A stretch of 27,205 nucleotides of DNA, taken from Chytridium lagenaria. Its lineage: Eukaryota > Chytridiomycota > Chytridiomycetes > Chytridiales > Chytridiaceae. Position numbers and translations under genes: made by a program. Positions 1 to 9,024 of this stretch are shown piece after piece; positions within the stretch are counted from its first letter, which is position 1; the number at the start of each line of letters is the position of its first letter. The notes under the pieces were generated by a model that saw nothing but the letters and a program-made list of their open reading frames with translations, did not search any database and was not told the DNA's origin. Where the stretch lies: positions 1-27,205 of the forward strand of contig JAHLKC010000260.1 of NCBI GenBank assembly GCA_025449115.1, in the 5' to 3' direction.

Positions 1-64
1 ATGGCAGTGATTTGACTGTCACACAAGTCTCCTTTTATGGCAGGAAGGGTGGGACCAATTCAAG

Positions 65-174
65 GCACGTTTTTAATGCTGATCACATCCAATGATCCAG
101 ACAGGGAAGTGACATGCGTTCACTCCTCATCTGGGGTGAGGGGCATGACGGGGGCAGAATGCTCTTAAACGTGC
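65..174. promoter_or_regulatory. Pair of inverted GCACGTTT boxes upstream of the first phosphatase gene
   Basis: GCACGTTT occurs at 65-72 on the + strand, and its exact reverse complement AAACGTGC at 167-174, flanking the presumed promoter of the acid phosphatase that starts at 299. The octamer matches the Pho4-type bHLH site class (CACGTK) that drives phosphate-starvation genes in yeast. The sequence match is direct; the regulatory role is inference. The downstream paralog has no obvious second copy. Confidence 0.35.
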
Positions 175-298
175 TCTTTTGATTCTATCTCAATCGTCCC
201 CTCACCTTTCAGTCTCATCACCCAAGAAGGACCTCATCAACACGCCGTCGTATCGTCATCGGCAGATCAACTTTCAACTTGAAGCCAAACTACAAACC

Positions 299-1831
299 AT
301 GCGCATCTCAACCCTCATTGCTGTTATCGCTGCCGTCACCGCATCAACTGCAATCCCAGTATGTTTACATCCATGCCTGAAACTTCTTTACTTGCATCAA
401 GTATACTTGTTTTAAATTAAACTTTTTGTAGACCCTCGCAGCGGTTTGCACTAAGGGCAAGTACTTTGACAAAGTCCTCACCATCATCCTCGAAAATGAA
501 GATGCCTCCAGTGCTTTCAAAGATCCCTACCTTGCGTCCTTGGCCACCCAAGGATACACCCTCACCAACTACAACGGCGTCACCCATCCAAGTCAAGGCA
601 ACTACGTCGCCCTCACTGGTGGAGACACCCTCGGGATCACCGGTGATGGAACCTACAACTTGGCTCAGGTACCAAACCGCTCTTTCACCGTCACACACTC
701 ACTCTAAACATTCTCTAGACCAACATAGTCGACCTTCTTGAGCCAAGAGCCTCAAATGGAAAACCTACCAAGAAAATTATCCTGGAGGTTGCGCTACCGC
801 TTCCTCCTACAGCAGCGGTCTATACGTTCGCAAACACAACCCCTTCATGTCGTTCACCAACATTGCGAAGAACGCGCAAGGTGCGCTAATATCGTAACGG
901 TCGGCGCAGCTTGATGCGGATATTGCGGCAAACAATTTGCCAGAGTACATGTTCTACACGCCCAACATGAAGAATGATGGACATGATACTACGGTTGGGT
1001 ATGCGAGTAATTGGCTGAAGACTTTTCTGACGGGAAAGCTTGGGACTCCGGCTTTTGCGAACGTGAGCAGTCTTCAACTCCCTTTATTTTACTTTTTTCT
1101 GGGCGTCGATGGATGTGTCCTCTAAAAACAATTCTTTGATAGACCCTCATCTTTGTCACTTTTGGACGAATCCGAGTCCTACTTGGCGCCAACCTTGTCT
1201 GTAAGTCAACCGCTCCTTCCTCATCCATAGTCAAACACTCCCCCATTAATTTACTTTTCTCCTCTTTCGAACGAAAAAGACGGCGTTCTCCTCGGTGCCG
1301 GTATCAAAGGCGCAGGCCTCAAAGACTCTACCTTCTACAATCACTACTCCTGGCTCGCGACCATCGAGGACAACTACTCTCTTGGAAATCTTGGTCGTAA
1401 AGATGTTTCTGCCGTTAAAATCCCTTTGATTTCGGGGGGATGCTCTACTGGAAGTACTCCCATCACCACCGTCATCCCTACCCCTCCCACTATCTCAACC
1501 ACTGTTGTGCCAACGGCGGACCGTTGTCCCTCCTGTTACCACTTCCGTCGTTCCTCCGGTTGTTACTACCACCACACCCACTCCCACTATTGTAAGTTCG
1601 CTTTAATTTCCAGCATCCTTTTCTGTTTATTTCCACGGCAACCATATTGATACTCTGCTATAGACACCTTGCGCTCACAGCATCTGCGCCACGGGTGTCG
1701 CTCTGAAGGCTGCTTGTGATTCATGCGTCTCCAAGATCATTGCGGCCGACAGCTACTGCGGTACCACCAAGTGGGACGCGACGTGCGTTGGTCAAGTTAA
1801 GAGTGTCTGCGGACTCACCACCTGCGCCTAA
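299..1831 (+). CDS. Secreted acid phosphatase (PF04185 phosphoesterase) with Thr/Pro stalk and Cys-rich module; frame-disrupted
   Basis: Exons are 299-358, 432-668, 719-1062, 1143-1200, 1280-1591 and 1664-1831. Exon 1 encodes a 20-residue signal peptide (MRISTLIAV..STAIP). The catalytic part carries hallmarks of fungal PF04185 acid phosphatases: ENEDAS, THPSQGNY, LYVRKHNP, PEYMFYTPNMKNDGHDT, TFDES and HYSWLATIEDN. These enzymes hydrolyse phosphomonoesters outside the cell or in the wall. A Thr/Pro/Val-rich linker and a module with eight cysteines and a WDATC motif follow, ending at TAA 1829-1831. About six frame changes break it, near 741, 881, 903, 1164, 1192 and 1521. Three look like lost bases and three like gained bases, judged against the next gene, which has the same five intron positions. 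It is either a decaying duplicate or affected by assembly error. The family call is firm; functionality is unsure. Confidence 0.85.
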
Positions 1832-1923
1832 ATCCTTACACACAAAGTCCGCCATCGCGTAACGACGAACACCGTCATGACCTCATCCCTTCATATTGTT
1901 TACATGCCTTCAATTTACAAGGA

Positions 1924-1929
1924 AATAAA
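1924..1929 (+). terminator. AATAAA polyadenylation signal
   Basis: A canonical AATAAA lies about 95 nt after the stop codon of the first acid phosphatase gene. Confidence 0.6.
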
Positions 1930-2165
1930 ATATGGGAAAGTGTTTGACGATATCCAGAAGGGTTTTTGGTGAATTGTCAGATTCATTTAGGAAGGTTTTG
2001 TTGACTTGGCTTTCCTCTCCACATGCAGCAAATCAATCTCGACCATGCGATAAGAGGGTCACCTTCCATTCCTGAATGACAGGCGACGTTGCATGCTGAT
2101 AACGCCAGGAGATTGAAGGTGCTAAACCACGACCACAATCATCCACGTCCAACTATACCATCCAG

Positions 2166-2173
2166 TATATAAA
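2166..2173 (+). promoter_or_regulatory. TATA box (TATATAAA) of the second phosphatase gene
   Basis: TATATAAA starts 57 nt upstream of the ATG at 2223, the spacing expected for a TATA box with a short 5' leader. The first paralog has no equivalent box, so the two copies may be expressed differently. Confidence 0.6.
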
Positions 2174-2222
2174 CAGCTAAGCGTCCTTCTCATGATCCTC
2201 TTCACCACCCTAGAACCTCATC

Positions 2223-4018
2223 ATGCGCATCACCCCAATCCTCTCCACAATCGCCCTGCTCCTCTCCACCGCTCTCCCAGTAAGTCTCTACGCCTTTTTC
2301 ACCACTAACACACCCTCTAGGCCCTCTCAACCCCTTGTTCGAAAGGCAAATACTTGATAAAGTCCTCACCATCATCTTTGAAAACGAAGATGCGGTCAGT
2401 GCGTTCAGTGATCCTTATTTTGCCGATCTGGCGACCAAGGGATATGCGTTGACGAATATGCATGGGACGACGCATCCGAGTCAACCGAATTATATTTCGA
2501 TGGTGGGAGGGGATGTGTTGGGAGTGACGGCGAATGGGAATGTGAACCTTGCGCAGGTATGGATGGTTATCGCCTTTGTTAAGCGTTTTGGTTTTTGTTT
2601 TTTTTTTTTCATTCGCGTCCTTAACCTTTTTCTTCTATTACGGACTGCTAACGCTTTGATATTCGTGCTTCGTCAATGCTTTAACGAATCGCCTTCATTC
2701 ATGTTTCGTCAACCCTTGAATAATCGTCTGCATCCACGTTTCTTCAAACTCGACAATCATCTCCCTATACGTTTCACTTCTTATTTCAATTCATCAACTT
2801 CCGTCATCCACGCTTCTTCAACCGCTTCTTCCAAAAAAAAACAACAAAAAACAGACCAACCTCATCGACCTTCTTGAATCCAAACGTATCTCCTGGAAAG
2901 CCTACATGGAGGACATGACCGCTCCCTGCTCAACCTCCACCAGCTCCCCCTCTGGTCTCTATGTCCGCAAACACAACCCCTTCATCTCTTTCACCAACAT
3001 ATCCCGCAACGCAACCCGATGCGCCAAGATCGTCCCTGCCACGCAATTCACGGCCGATATCAATGCAAACAGGATCCCAGAGTATATGTTTTATGCGCCG
3101 AATATGCAGAATGATGGACATGATACGAGCGTCGGGTATGCGGGTAATTGGTTGAAGGGATTTTTGGAGGGCAAGTTGGGAACAACGGCTTTTGAAAACG
3201 TTGGTTTTGATTCTTTCGTCTTCGTTGCCTTTTTACATCGAGTGAGAACAGTAATCCTAATATTTCTTCAGACTCTCATCTTCATCACCTTTGACGAATC
3301 CGACACCGTAGACCCAAACCTCATCTGTAAGACCCCCTTTCCCCACCTCTCCTCATATAATCCTTAGATGGCGTGCTCCTCGGTGCCGGTATCCCCGGCA
3401 CAGGTCTCACTGACGCCACTCGGTACGATCATTATTCATGGTTGGCCACCATTGAGGATAACTTTTCCCTTGGTTCGCTAAACCGGAAAGATGCGACAGC
3501 ACCGAAATTCCCGTTGGTGGCGGGCGGATGTGGGGGGGCGTGGTCTGTGACAACCACTACTGCTCCCACAACCGCGCCGCCTGTTTTGACGACGGAGGTG
3601 CCAACGACGACTACTGCAGTTGATGTTCCACCTGTGTTAACGACTACCACTATTGTCGAGGCTCCGCCGACTACAACCTCCAGCGTCGCGGAAGTTCCAT
3701 CAATTTCCACCACTCTCGTCGAGACCCCACCTCTCTCAACAATCACCCAACTTCCCCCCTCCATTACAACCCTCCCCACTCCACCCATCCTCACAACAAC
3801 CCTCCCAACACCCGTAAGTCTCGCGCCCCTCCTCACCGCCTGACCTTCCATAGATCCCCTGCGCTCACAACATCTGCATCGTCGGAGTCGCGCTCAAAGC
3901 CGCATGCGATCCATGTGCCGCAAAGATCATAGCAAGAGATGCGTATTGCGCGAACACGAGGTGGGATGCAACTTGTGTGGGGAGGGTGAGGAGTTTGTGT
4001 GGGCTGACGTGTCCTTGA
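2223..4018 (+). CDS. Secreted acid phosphatase (PF04185), tandem paralog, nearly intact
   Basis: Exons are 2223-2279, 2321-2556, 2855-3199, 3272-3325, 3368-3813 and 3854-4018. Their boundaries match the neighbouring paralog position for position. The protein has a signal peptide (MRITPILS..STALP) and phosphatase motifs: ENEDAVSAF, THPSQPNY, LYVRKHNP, NMQNDGHDT, TFDESDT, GVLLGAGI and HYSWLATIEDN. A Thr/Val/Pro-rich stalk of roughly 95 residues follows, probably O-glycosylated. The C-terminal module has seven or eight cysteines (CAHNIC..CDPCAAK..YC..WDATC..C..C). A single break is visible near 2355, where TACTTGAT replaces the expected TACTTTGAT. One missing T there shifts the frame between the signal peptide and the catalytic domain. 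Otherwise the gene reads cleanly. Role: extracellular phosphate scavenging. Intron 2 is 298 nt, against 50 in the paralog, and carries a tandem repeat. Confidence 0.88.
2661..2832 (+). repeat. Degenerate ~35-bp minisatellite inside an intron
   Basis: About five imperfect head-to-tail units start near 2661, 2697, 2732, 2767 and 2806. Each opens with a variant of ATYCRYGYTTCKTCAA, and spacing is 35-39 nt. The array lies wholly inside intron 2 of the second acid phosphatase and accounts for most of that intron's extra length. The last unit is partial and merges with an A-rich stretch before the splice acceptor. Confidence 0.6.
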
Positions 4019-4142
4019 GACCTCCCTCTTTGGATGAAGGTGTTGACTTTTTGATGTTTGTGATTTTGATTGTGACCTCATGATAATTGGAGTGGTGGAG
4101 TTTAGGAAGTGAATACGGATAATTCGAGGGGTTGTGAATTAT

Positions 4143-4148
4143 AATAAA
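4143..4148 (+). terminator. AATAAA polyadenylation signal
   Basis: AATAAA about 125 nt after the TGA of the second acid phosphatase, in an AT-rich 3' region. Confidence 0.55.
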
Positions 4149-4370
4149 CGCGTTCATTAATATTCTTGTTTGGCTATAAAAAGAAATTGACGCTAGTGAT
4201 CAGGTCTTAAAACATAGAGTGAACACTGGCGAAGCACGAGGAAAGCTAGTGATGTACGCGGAGGCACTGACCTTCTCAGCTCAAAAAAATATCTATGATG
4301 ATCCCTTAAAAATAACGCTAAGAAACTAATTTAATTTCTGCAAGAAAGCTGGGTAGACTTGTTTGTCCGC

Positions 4371-4376
4371 TTTATT
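4371..4376 (-). terminator. AATAAA polyadenylation signal on the minus strand
   Basis: TTTATT on the + strand reads AATAAA on the - strand, about 180 nt past the stop codon of the minus-strand gene ending at 4558. Confidence 0.45.
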
Positions 4377-4557
4377 CCGTCATGCATGGGAAATTTAAAC
4401 AGCCACGAAAGAAAAAAAAATTACGTTATTGGGTATAAGGGGGGGAAAAACTAACGCATGCAGAAACACCGCAGCGCGAATTAACATTCGCAATCAGCCA
4501 AACAGAATGACCAGCTACAAAAAAAAAAACATGCCAGAAAGCAAATGCCCACGAGAA

Positions 4558-6000
4558 TCACCACTGCCTCTGATCTCTAGCTCCTACCAACCCCAAATTC
4601 ACCCCCTCATACTCAATCGAATTATCCACCCACCCCACCGCATTTCTCAGCAGATCCTTGCTAACAGGTAACAACCCGTCAATCTCCGCCCAAGCCGTTT
4701 TAGAAAGTTTCCTGAGATCCCCAACAGTCCGTAAACGGTTCTTGTTGAGCGTCGCAATGTCTGACAGAATCTCTTCTTCAAGCCAGCCATTGCCGATACC
4801 GACGGCGAGGACGACTTCAGAGACTGACGCTGAATCGCTGGGACCCTTTGCGGATCGCGAGGATGAGCGTGAGATGGAAGGGGTGTTGCTTTCCCGTTTC
4901 ATCGTATCTCCCGCTGCAGAAGAAATTAGGGTAAGCAACAATAAGATCCACGAAAAATATATACCTCTTCGTAAAGGCTCAGTTCCTCTCTCTGCCGACA
5001 TGGACAGCGCTAAACTCGATCCCGATGATCCGAATATCCCTTTATGCGCTCCTATCATCGCCATCCCCGTCGACGTTCCATCTGTCGGAGACTGCGTCAT
5101 CTGAGATGAGCCGGGACTCATCATCTCATCCGCATGAGTACGGAGCACACCCAATCCCTTCACTTCTGTATCAATATGGCCGTCACGAGTATTCGGTTGC
5201 CCAGACGAAAGCAATTTCGACCCATTTCCACCACCGAAGACGTTAACATTGTCTTCGGGGATGGTGTTTGATTCTAAACGGTTTGAAAGGAGAATTGAAC
5301 CGATACCACCACCATGAATGTGGCCTTGTTTGACTTGTAGATCGGCGGAGCGGCCGCTTAATGGAACTATGAACTCATCTGCTTTGAGCGACAATTTCCG
5401 CATATCACTGACTGGCTGAGCAGAGCCGTAGGTGTGTGCAGAAAGGATTGCTGAGCCAATCCCTGTACCGTGAAAGTGTTCCGTTTCAGCCTCTAATGGT
5501 TGTACTGTCTGAAACGATGAAGACATGGCGACGGAGCCAATCGCACCGCCTCTGACCTCGCTGGATTGGGCGGGGTGGTTAGACCTTGCTGAGAAAGGCT
5601 CGACTATAAGAGAGGCGTAGGAAGAGGTGAGGCTCCGTGGACCTTCGGAAGTCGTTGAATGTCTAGGAGGTCCCTGCGATTGATCGATGGAAGCCGTTAT
5701 ATAGGTCTCACGGGTTTCTGGTGCAGGTGCTGGCGCTGGTGTCCGCAGTGGTGCTGGAGCAGGATTAGCGTTCACATATTGGATGGTAGATGGAGGCGAC
5801 GGTTGGATAAACGTTGTTCTTTGGACCTGCTCGTTGAACTTCACCGAAGGCTTGAAGGGTTCTGGGGCAACGGCAGGGGCAGGTGCAGCTGTCTCCTCTT
5901 CCTCCTCATCATCATCGCGACCCCATCCAGACAAAGCTAAAGACCCTCCCCCCATACCCCAAAACATGTGGCGACCTCCATCCTCCTCATCATCAGACAT
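4558..6000 (-). CDS. Acidic repeat protein with SAM/HHH-like C-terminal domain, function unknown
   Basis: Exons (minus) are 6000-4965 and 4913-4558, giving 463 residues. The reading frame extends further upstream but has no ATG there, so the ATG at 6000 (MSDDEEDGG) is chosen. The N-terminus is acidic (DDDEEEEE), followed by an Ala/Pro-rich region. Six copies of a short Gly motif, roughly hxGxGxGSxxLS, lie near residues 14-24, 150-160, 177-187, 228-239, 254-265 and 322-333. A Ser-rich stretch leads to a compact helical C-terminus (about 385-450) containing WLEEEIL, LRTVGDLRKLS and LLPVSKDLLRNAVGW, which resembles a SAM or helix-hairpin-helix fold. I do not recognise the family. No frame breaks occur, unlike the + strand genes. 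It shares a 557-bp divergent promoter region with the transporter-like gene. Confidence 0.75.
   Translation of the reverse strand: MSDDEEDGGRHMFWGMGGGSLALSGWGRDDDEEEEETAAPAPAVAPEPFKPSVKFNEQVQRTTFIQPSPPSTIQYVNANPAPAPLRTPAPAPAPETRETYITASIDQSQGPPRHSTTSEGPRSLTSSYASLIVEPFSARSNHPAQSSEVRGGAIGSVAMSSSFQTVQPLEAETEHFHGTGIGSAILSAHTYGSAQPVSDMRKLSLKADEFIVPLSGRSADLQVKQGHIHGGGIGSILLSNRLESNTIPEDNVNVFGGGNGSKLLSSGQPNTRDGHIDTEVKGLGVLRTHADEMMSPGSSQMTQSPTDGTSTGMAMIGAHKGIFGSSGSSLALSMSAERGTEPLRRGIYFSWILLLLTLISSAAGDTMKRESNTPSISRSSSRSAKGPSDSASVSEVVLAVGIGNGWLEEEILSDIATLNKNRLRTVGDLRKLSKTAWAEIDGLLPVSKDLLRNAVGWVDNSIEYEGVNLGLVGARDQRQW
4914..4964 (-). other. 51-nt intron, length divisible by three, without stops
   Basis: On the minus strand it begins GTATAT and ends TTCTGCAG, with CTAAT about 10 nt before the AG. 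All three match the other introns here. If retained, it adds 17 mostly hydrophobic residues (core FSWILLLLTLISSA) without breaking the frame. Removal gives ..LRRAGDTMK.. Splicing is the default reading. Confidence 0.65.
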
Positions 6001-6557
6001 ATTTGCGTAAGCACTTTTGGTTATTATCGATGCGGAACTTTTTTCTGTTCTCACGGCAGCTAAACACCTTTATATTACAAAAAGGTGTAAGAGAAATGGG
6101 TGGAAATAGAACAAGGGTCTTGTGGTAAAATCCAGAATCCGAGAGTGTCCCTATCGCATTGTTTCATTTAGTGGCGTTCCTATTCCACACCGTGATTCGT
6201 GGAATTGTGCCTATTATTCTTTGAGTCAGATGGAGTCGATGTTCTGGACTCACGCGATCCCTGAAGAGTCTATAGGGGTTCAAAGGGTTCCCATAATAAT
6301 GAGGAACCGCTGATGAAAGGGATTGGAGCTACTGCGACATTGACTAGCGGAGATCATTTTCCGAGTGAAAGTTGAAGATGATCCAGTCAGTATTCTATTC
6401 ATACGCGGGATTGATAGTTTTACGAGAGTAGGGATGTTTATGAGCTGTGAGATGCTGCCTCCGAGGGTCTCAGTTGTTGGTACCATGCCCTTTGGGTGCT
6501 GGTTTATGACAAATTCTGTGACAATTTGTTTTGATTCAACAACAACGAGTTGACGTT
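6001..6557. other. Divergent intergenic region with small hairpins
   Basis: No convincing gene is present. It is the shared upstream region of the minus-strand acidic protein and the plus-strand membrane protein. Two short perfect inverted repeats are visible: ATTCCAC/GTGGAAT (6182-6205, 10-nt loop) and GGTTCC/GGAACC near 6287-6309. Short reading frames on both strands have no recognisable content. Confidence 0.45.
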
Positions 6558-9024
6558 ATGGCCACCGAAGTCACTTTAGACGAGCCTGAGAGGCCGATGA
6601 TGCTTGAGGCAACCACGACAAGTGACAACAGCAGCAGCTATGGAAGGAAGTTCATCGATGGATGGGGACTGCTCATGTATGCACATTCAACTTTATCCAA
6701 ACCTACATCAATCAGTACTAATACTGCATTATCATCCATGTGCGCAGCATTGCCATCCCAATCCTCATCCTGGACGTCCTATTAACAAAATATATTCTCG
6801 ATGAGGCGGAAATTCGTAAGCCTTTACTAATTCTACTTGCACTAACGATTCATAGTCCCCCCATTTCTCCTCGCATCCCTCCAGCTCGCCTTCTCCGCAT
6901 TAACATTGACTGTCTTTAAATGGATACGTCAAAGTCCCGAATCATCTCCTGCATCCATGAGAAAGATAATGAAATGGAAGCGGGGGATGGATCGGCTTCC
7001 CCAACATCTTATTCTGCGGTTGCGGTCGGGCTTTGTCTCGGTTTCTCAATGGCGGCGTCTCACGGAGCACTTTTGCATCTTCCCGTTTCTTTCCTCCAGT
7101 GCTTAACGGTATCGTCGACAACTTGTAAACACATCCCTCACAATGTTTTATGCAGACGCTTCTCCCATTTATTATCGCAGCCCCGATGTCATCGTTATCA
7201 AAAAAGGAAGCATTCGCCTCGTCGTCAACGTCTCACCGAAAAAGCCTCTTTTTTTGGGATGACATTACTTGGAGTATACGTTTTCTGCTCGCAGCAGCAC
7301 AACATTGAGATGGTCGGTGTGATGGCGTTTGCGTTTTCGGTCGGATTTGGAACAATGTATACACCATGGCTGGAGAGCGTTGCGTCTTCAATGAAAGGAC
7401 ATAATTCACGAGAAAAGATGGAGGAGATGTCTTTTGTTACAATAGTAAGTGAATTTAATCTTCGCGGCGAGAAAGTGACTGATTGTAGATCGCGGGTCTA
7501 GCCACTTTTTTGATTTCGGTTGCAACAGAGTCGGGGCTCACTATTATCAAAACATTGTTTAAATCTAGCACCCTTTTGATAATTTTTGGCAGTATGCTGC
7601 TCTTTGTTGGGAAACTCGCACTTTCCCTAAAGTTGGTAAGAAATAGAAATATTTCTTTAGAAGTTTTCATTAAAGCCGTGTCTTATAATTATAGGCCTAC
7701 AAACCTCTCCCAAGCACCCATCTCTCCATCCAAACAACCCAAATGATCGCTCTATTCTTTTTAACTCAAAGGGATTTGCAGTCGCCTGCACCCCTTTTCT
7801 CCATCGTCGCATTTTCCGTCTCCATAACAGCCTCAACAACATTTGCGCTCCACTCCATCCCCATCCCTTCAAACCTAAGAGAAAAACTCTCGTCATCCCT
7901 CCCCCGCTTCTCCAAACCCCGTCGCACGCTATTCCTCCTCATAACCTTCTTCCTCCTAATTCTTCTTACATTCCAAACCTTTAAAAGCCCACCTCAACCC
8001 AAACGCAACACCTACGTTGTAACCGCAGACCGCAAAACCTCCACATACTCACTTTTAGGTGTAAACCTGTCTGTTCGTGGTCTGGGAACGCCTCGCCCAT
8101 CTTCACGTACACTTCACGCCGTCATCTCGTCAACGGATGGGAACATCGAAGATCTCAGATCCTACATTGGCCGTATCCGTACCTCCGCATCAGAATATCT
8201 CCAACCATACTCCAACCCTCGTTCTCCACGAGCTATTCTCCGCATCACCGTCCTCATTCCAATCCAAAACATCTCCACATCTCTCCCAAACTTCCTCTCT
8301 ACGGGGGCGGATGAAATCCATCAAGTCCCTACAGAACGTCTTGTCGGATCTCGTGCTGTGTTGCGATACCTCGTGACGCACTACAACATCTCGATAAGTG
8401 GACAGCGTTCATGGGTAAACCCGATGACGCTGTTGCAGATGTGGATGGATTTTTTAGGAGCGTTAAGGAGGATACGGCGTTTGGGGTTGTGGATGGGGCG
8501 TATAATGTTTGTGGATGTAAAAGTCCTTGTGTGGATGAGAGTGGTGGGGTGTTGGTGCAGATTTGGGCGTTGGCTTACAGAACTTTCTGTCCTGAGAGTG
8601 GGATTTCTGTGAGTTTTCATTGTTTAATCATCGCGAATTCCTTTACTTTTAACGATTTCAAACTTAACAGGTATAGCTAACATTCATATTGTTTCTTTCT
8701 CTTTATTTTTTTTAAGGTTCAAACCTCAAAAAACTTCGTCGTTAGTTCCAAACGTGTCCGCTCCCTTCCTTTAAAAACATACAAATATCTTTACACATAC
8801 ACAGCCATCTCGGTAAGATATTTTTTCTCGGCCTTCCTATTTTCAAAACTAAAATATCTTGTCTCTCTCAGGACTACCAAGTCATCCCTAAGGACTCAAA
8901 ACTCATCACCACCAGTGAGGTCATAGATATGTCATGGCCCGTCATCTTCCGCTGCGCGCATTCCAGAATGGCTGAAATATGCCATATGGGAGGAAAATGT
9001 TCTTGTAGTGATGGAGAGGCGTGA
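6558..9024 (+). CDS. Multi-pass membrane protein: TPT-like transporter half joined to DUF3431-like half; frame-disrupted
   Basis: Exons read as 6558-6676, 6748-6815, 6856-7108, 7156-7444, 7489-7635, 7695-8608, 8717-8812 and 8872-9024. A TACTAAT branch motif (6716-6722) supports intron 1. Exons 2-6 encode hydrophobic helices that resemble the triose-phosphate/nucleotide-sugar transporter fold (TKYILDEAEI, LLASLQLAFSAL, GLCLGFSMAASH, LPVSFLQCLT). One more membrane helix (TLFLLITFFLLILLTF) precedes a lumenal-type domain with DUF3431-like signatures: VGSRAVLRYLVTHY, LDKWTAFMGKPDD, NFVVSSKRVRSLPLKTYKYL and WPVIFRC. Frame breaks occur near 6960-7020, 7183, in the T7 run at 7249-7255 and near 8390. 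Each is one base short. A fused sugar-transport and carbohydrate-modifying protein of the Golgi/ER is inferred. Two separate genes remain possible. Family calls are from memory of motifs, not a search. Confidence 0.55.
8609..8716 (+). other. 108-nt intron with internal AG|GT junction
   Basis: The intron runs from GTGAGT to TTTTAAG. An internal CTTAACAG|GTATAG at 8663-8676 is a complete acceptor directly followed by a donor. The intron could therefore be removed as one piece or as two adjacent introns of 62 and 46 nt with a zero-length exon. Both sub-lengths are typical for this window. Confidence 0.4.

Larger units (their letters stand above)
1832..2222. other. Intergenic region between the tandem phosphatases
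   Basis: No gene is seen. It holds the poly(A) signal of the upstream gene and the promoter of the downstream one. Two GATA-type motifs, GATAAG (2049-2054) and GATAAC (2098-2103), lie 120-180 nt upstream of the second start codon. GATA-factor control is possible but unproven. Confidence 0.4.
4019..4557. other. Intergenic region between convergent genes
   Basis: No gene is recognised. It lies between the 3' ends of the second phosphatase (+) and the acidic repeat protein (-). It holds a poly(A) signal for each and several A-rich runs (about 4410-4425 and 4519-4530). Confidence 0.5.

Noticed and set aside
3432..3851. 139-codon open frame antisense to the second phosphatase
   Set aside because: It mirrors the Thr/Val-rich stalk codons; such low-complexity repeats leave the opposite strand open by chance.
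6122..6486. Short open frames on both strands between the divergent genes
   Set aside because: No motifs, and they overlap each other; the region is better read as promoter sequence.
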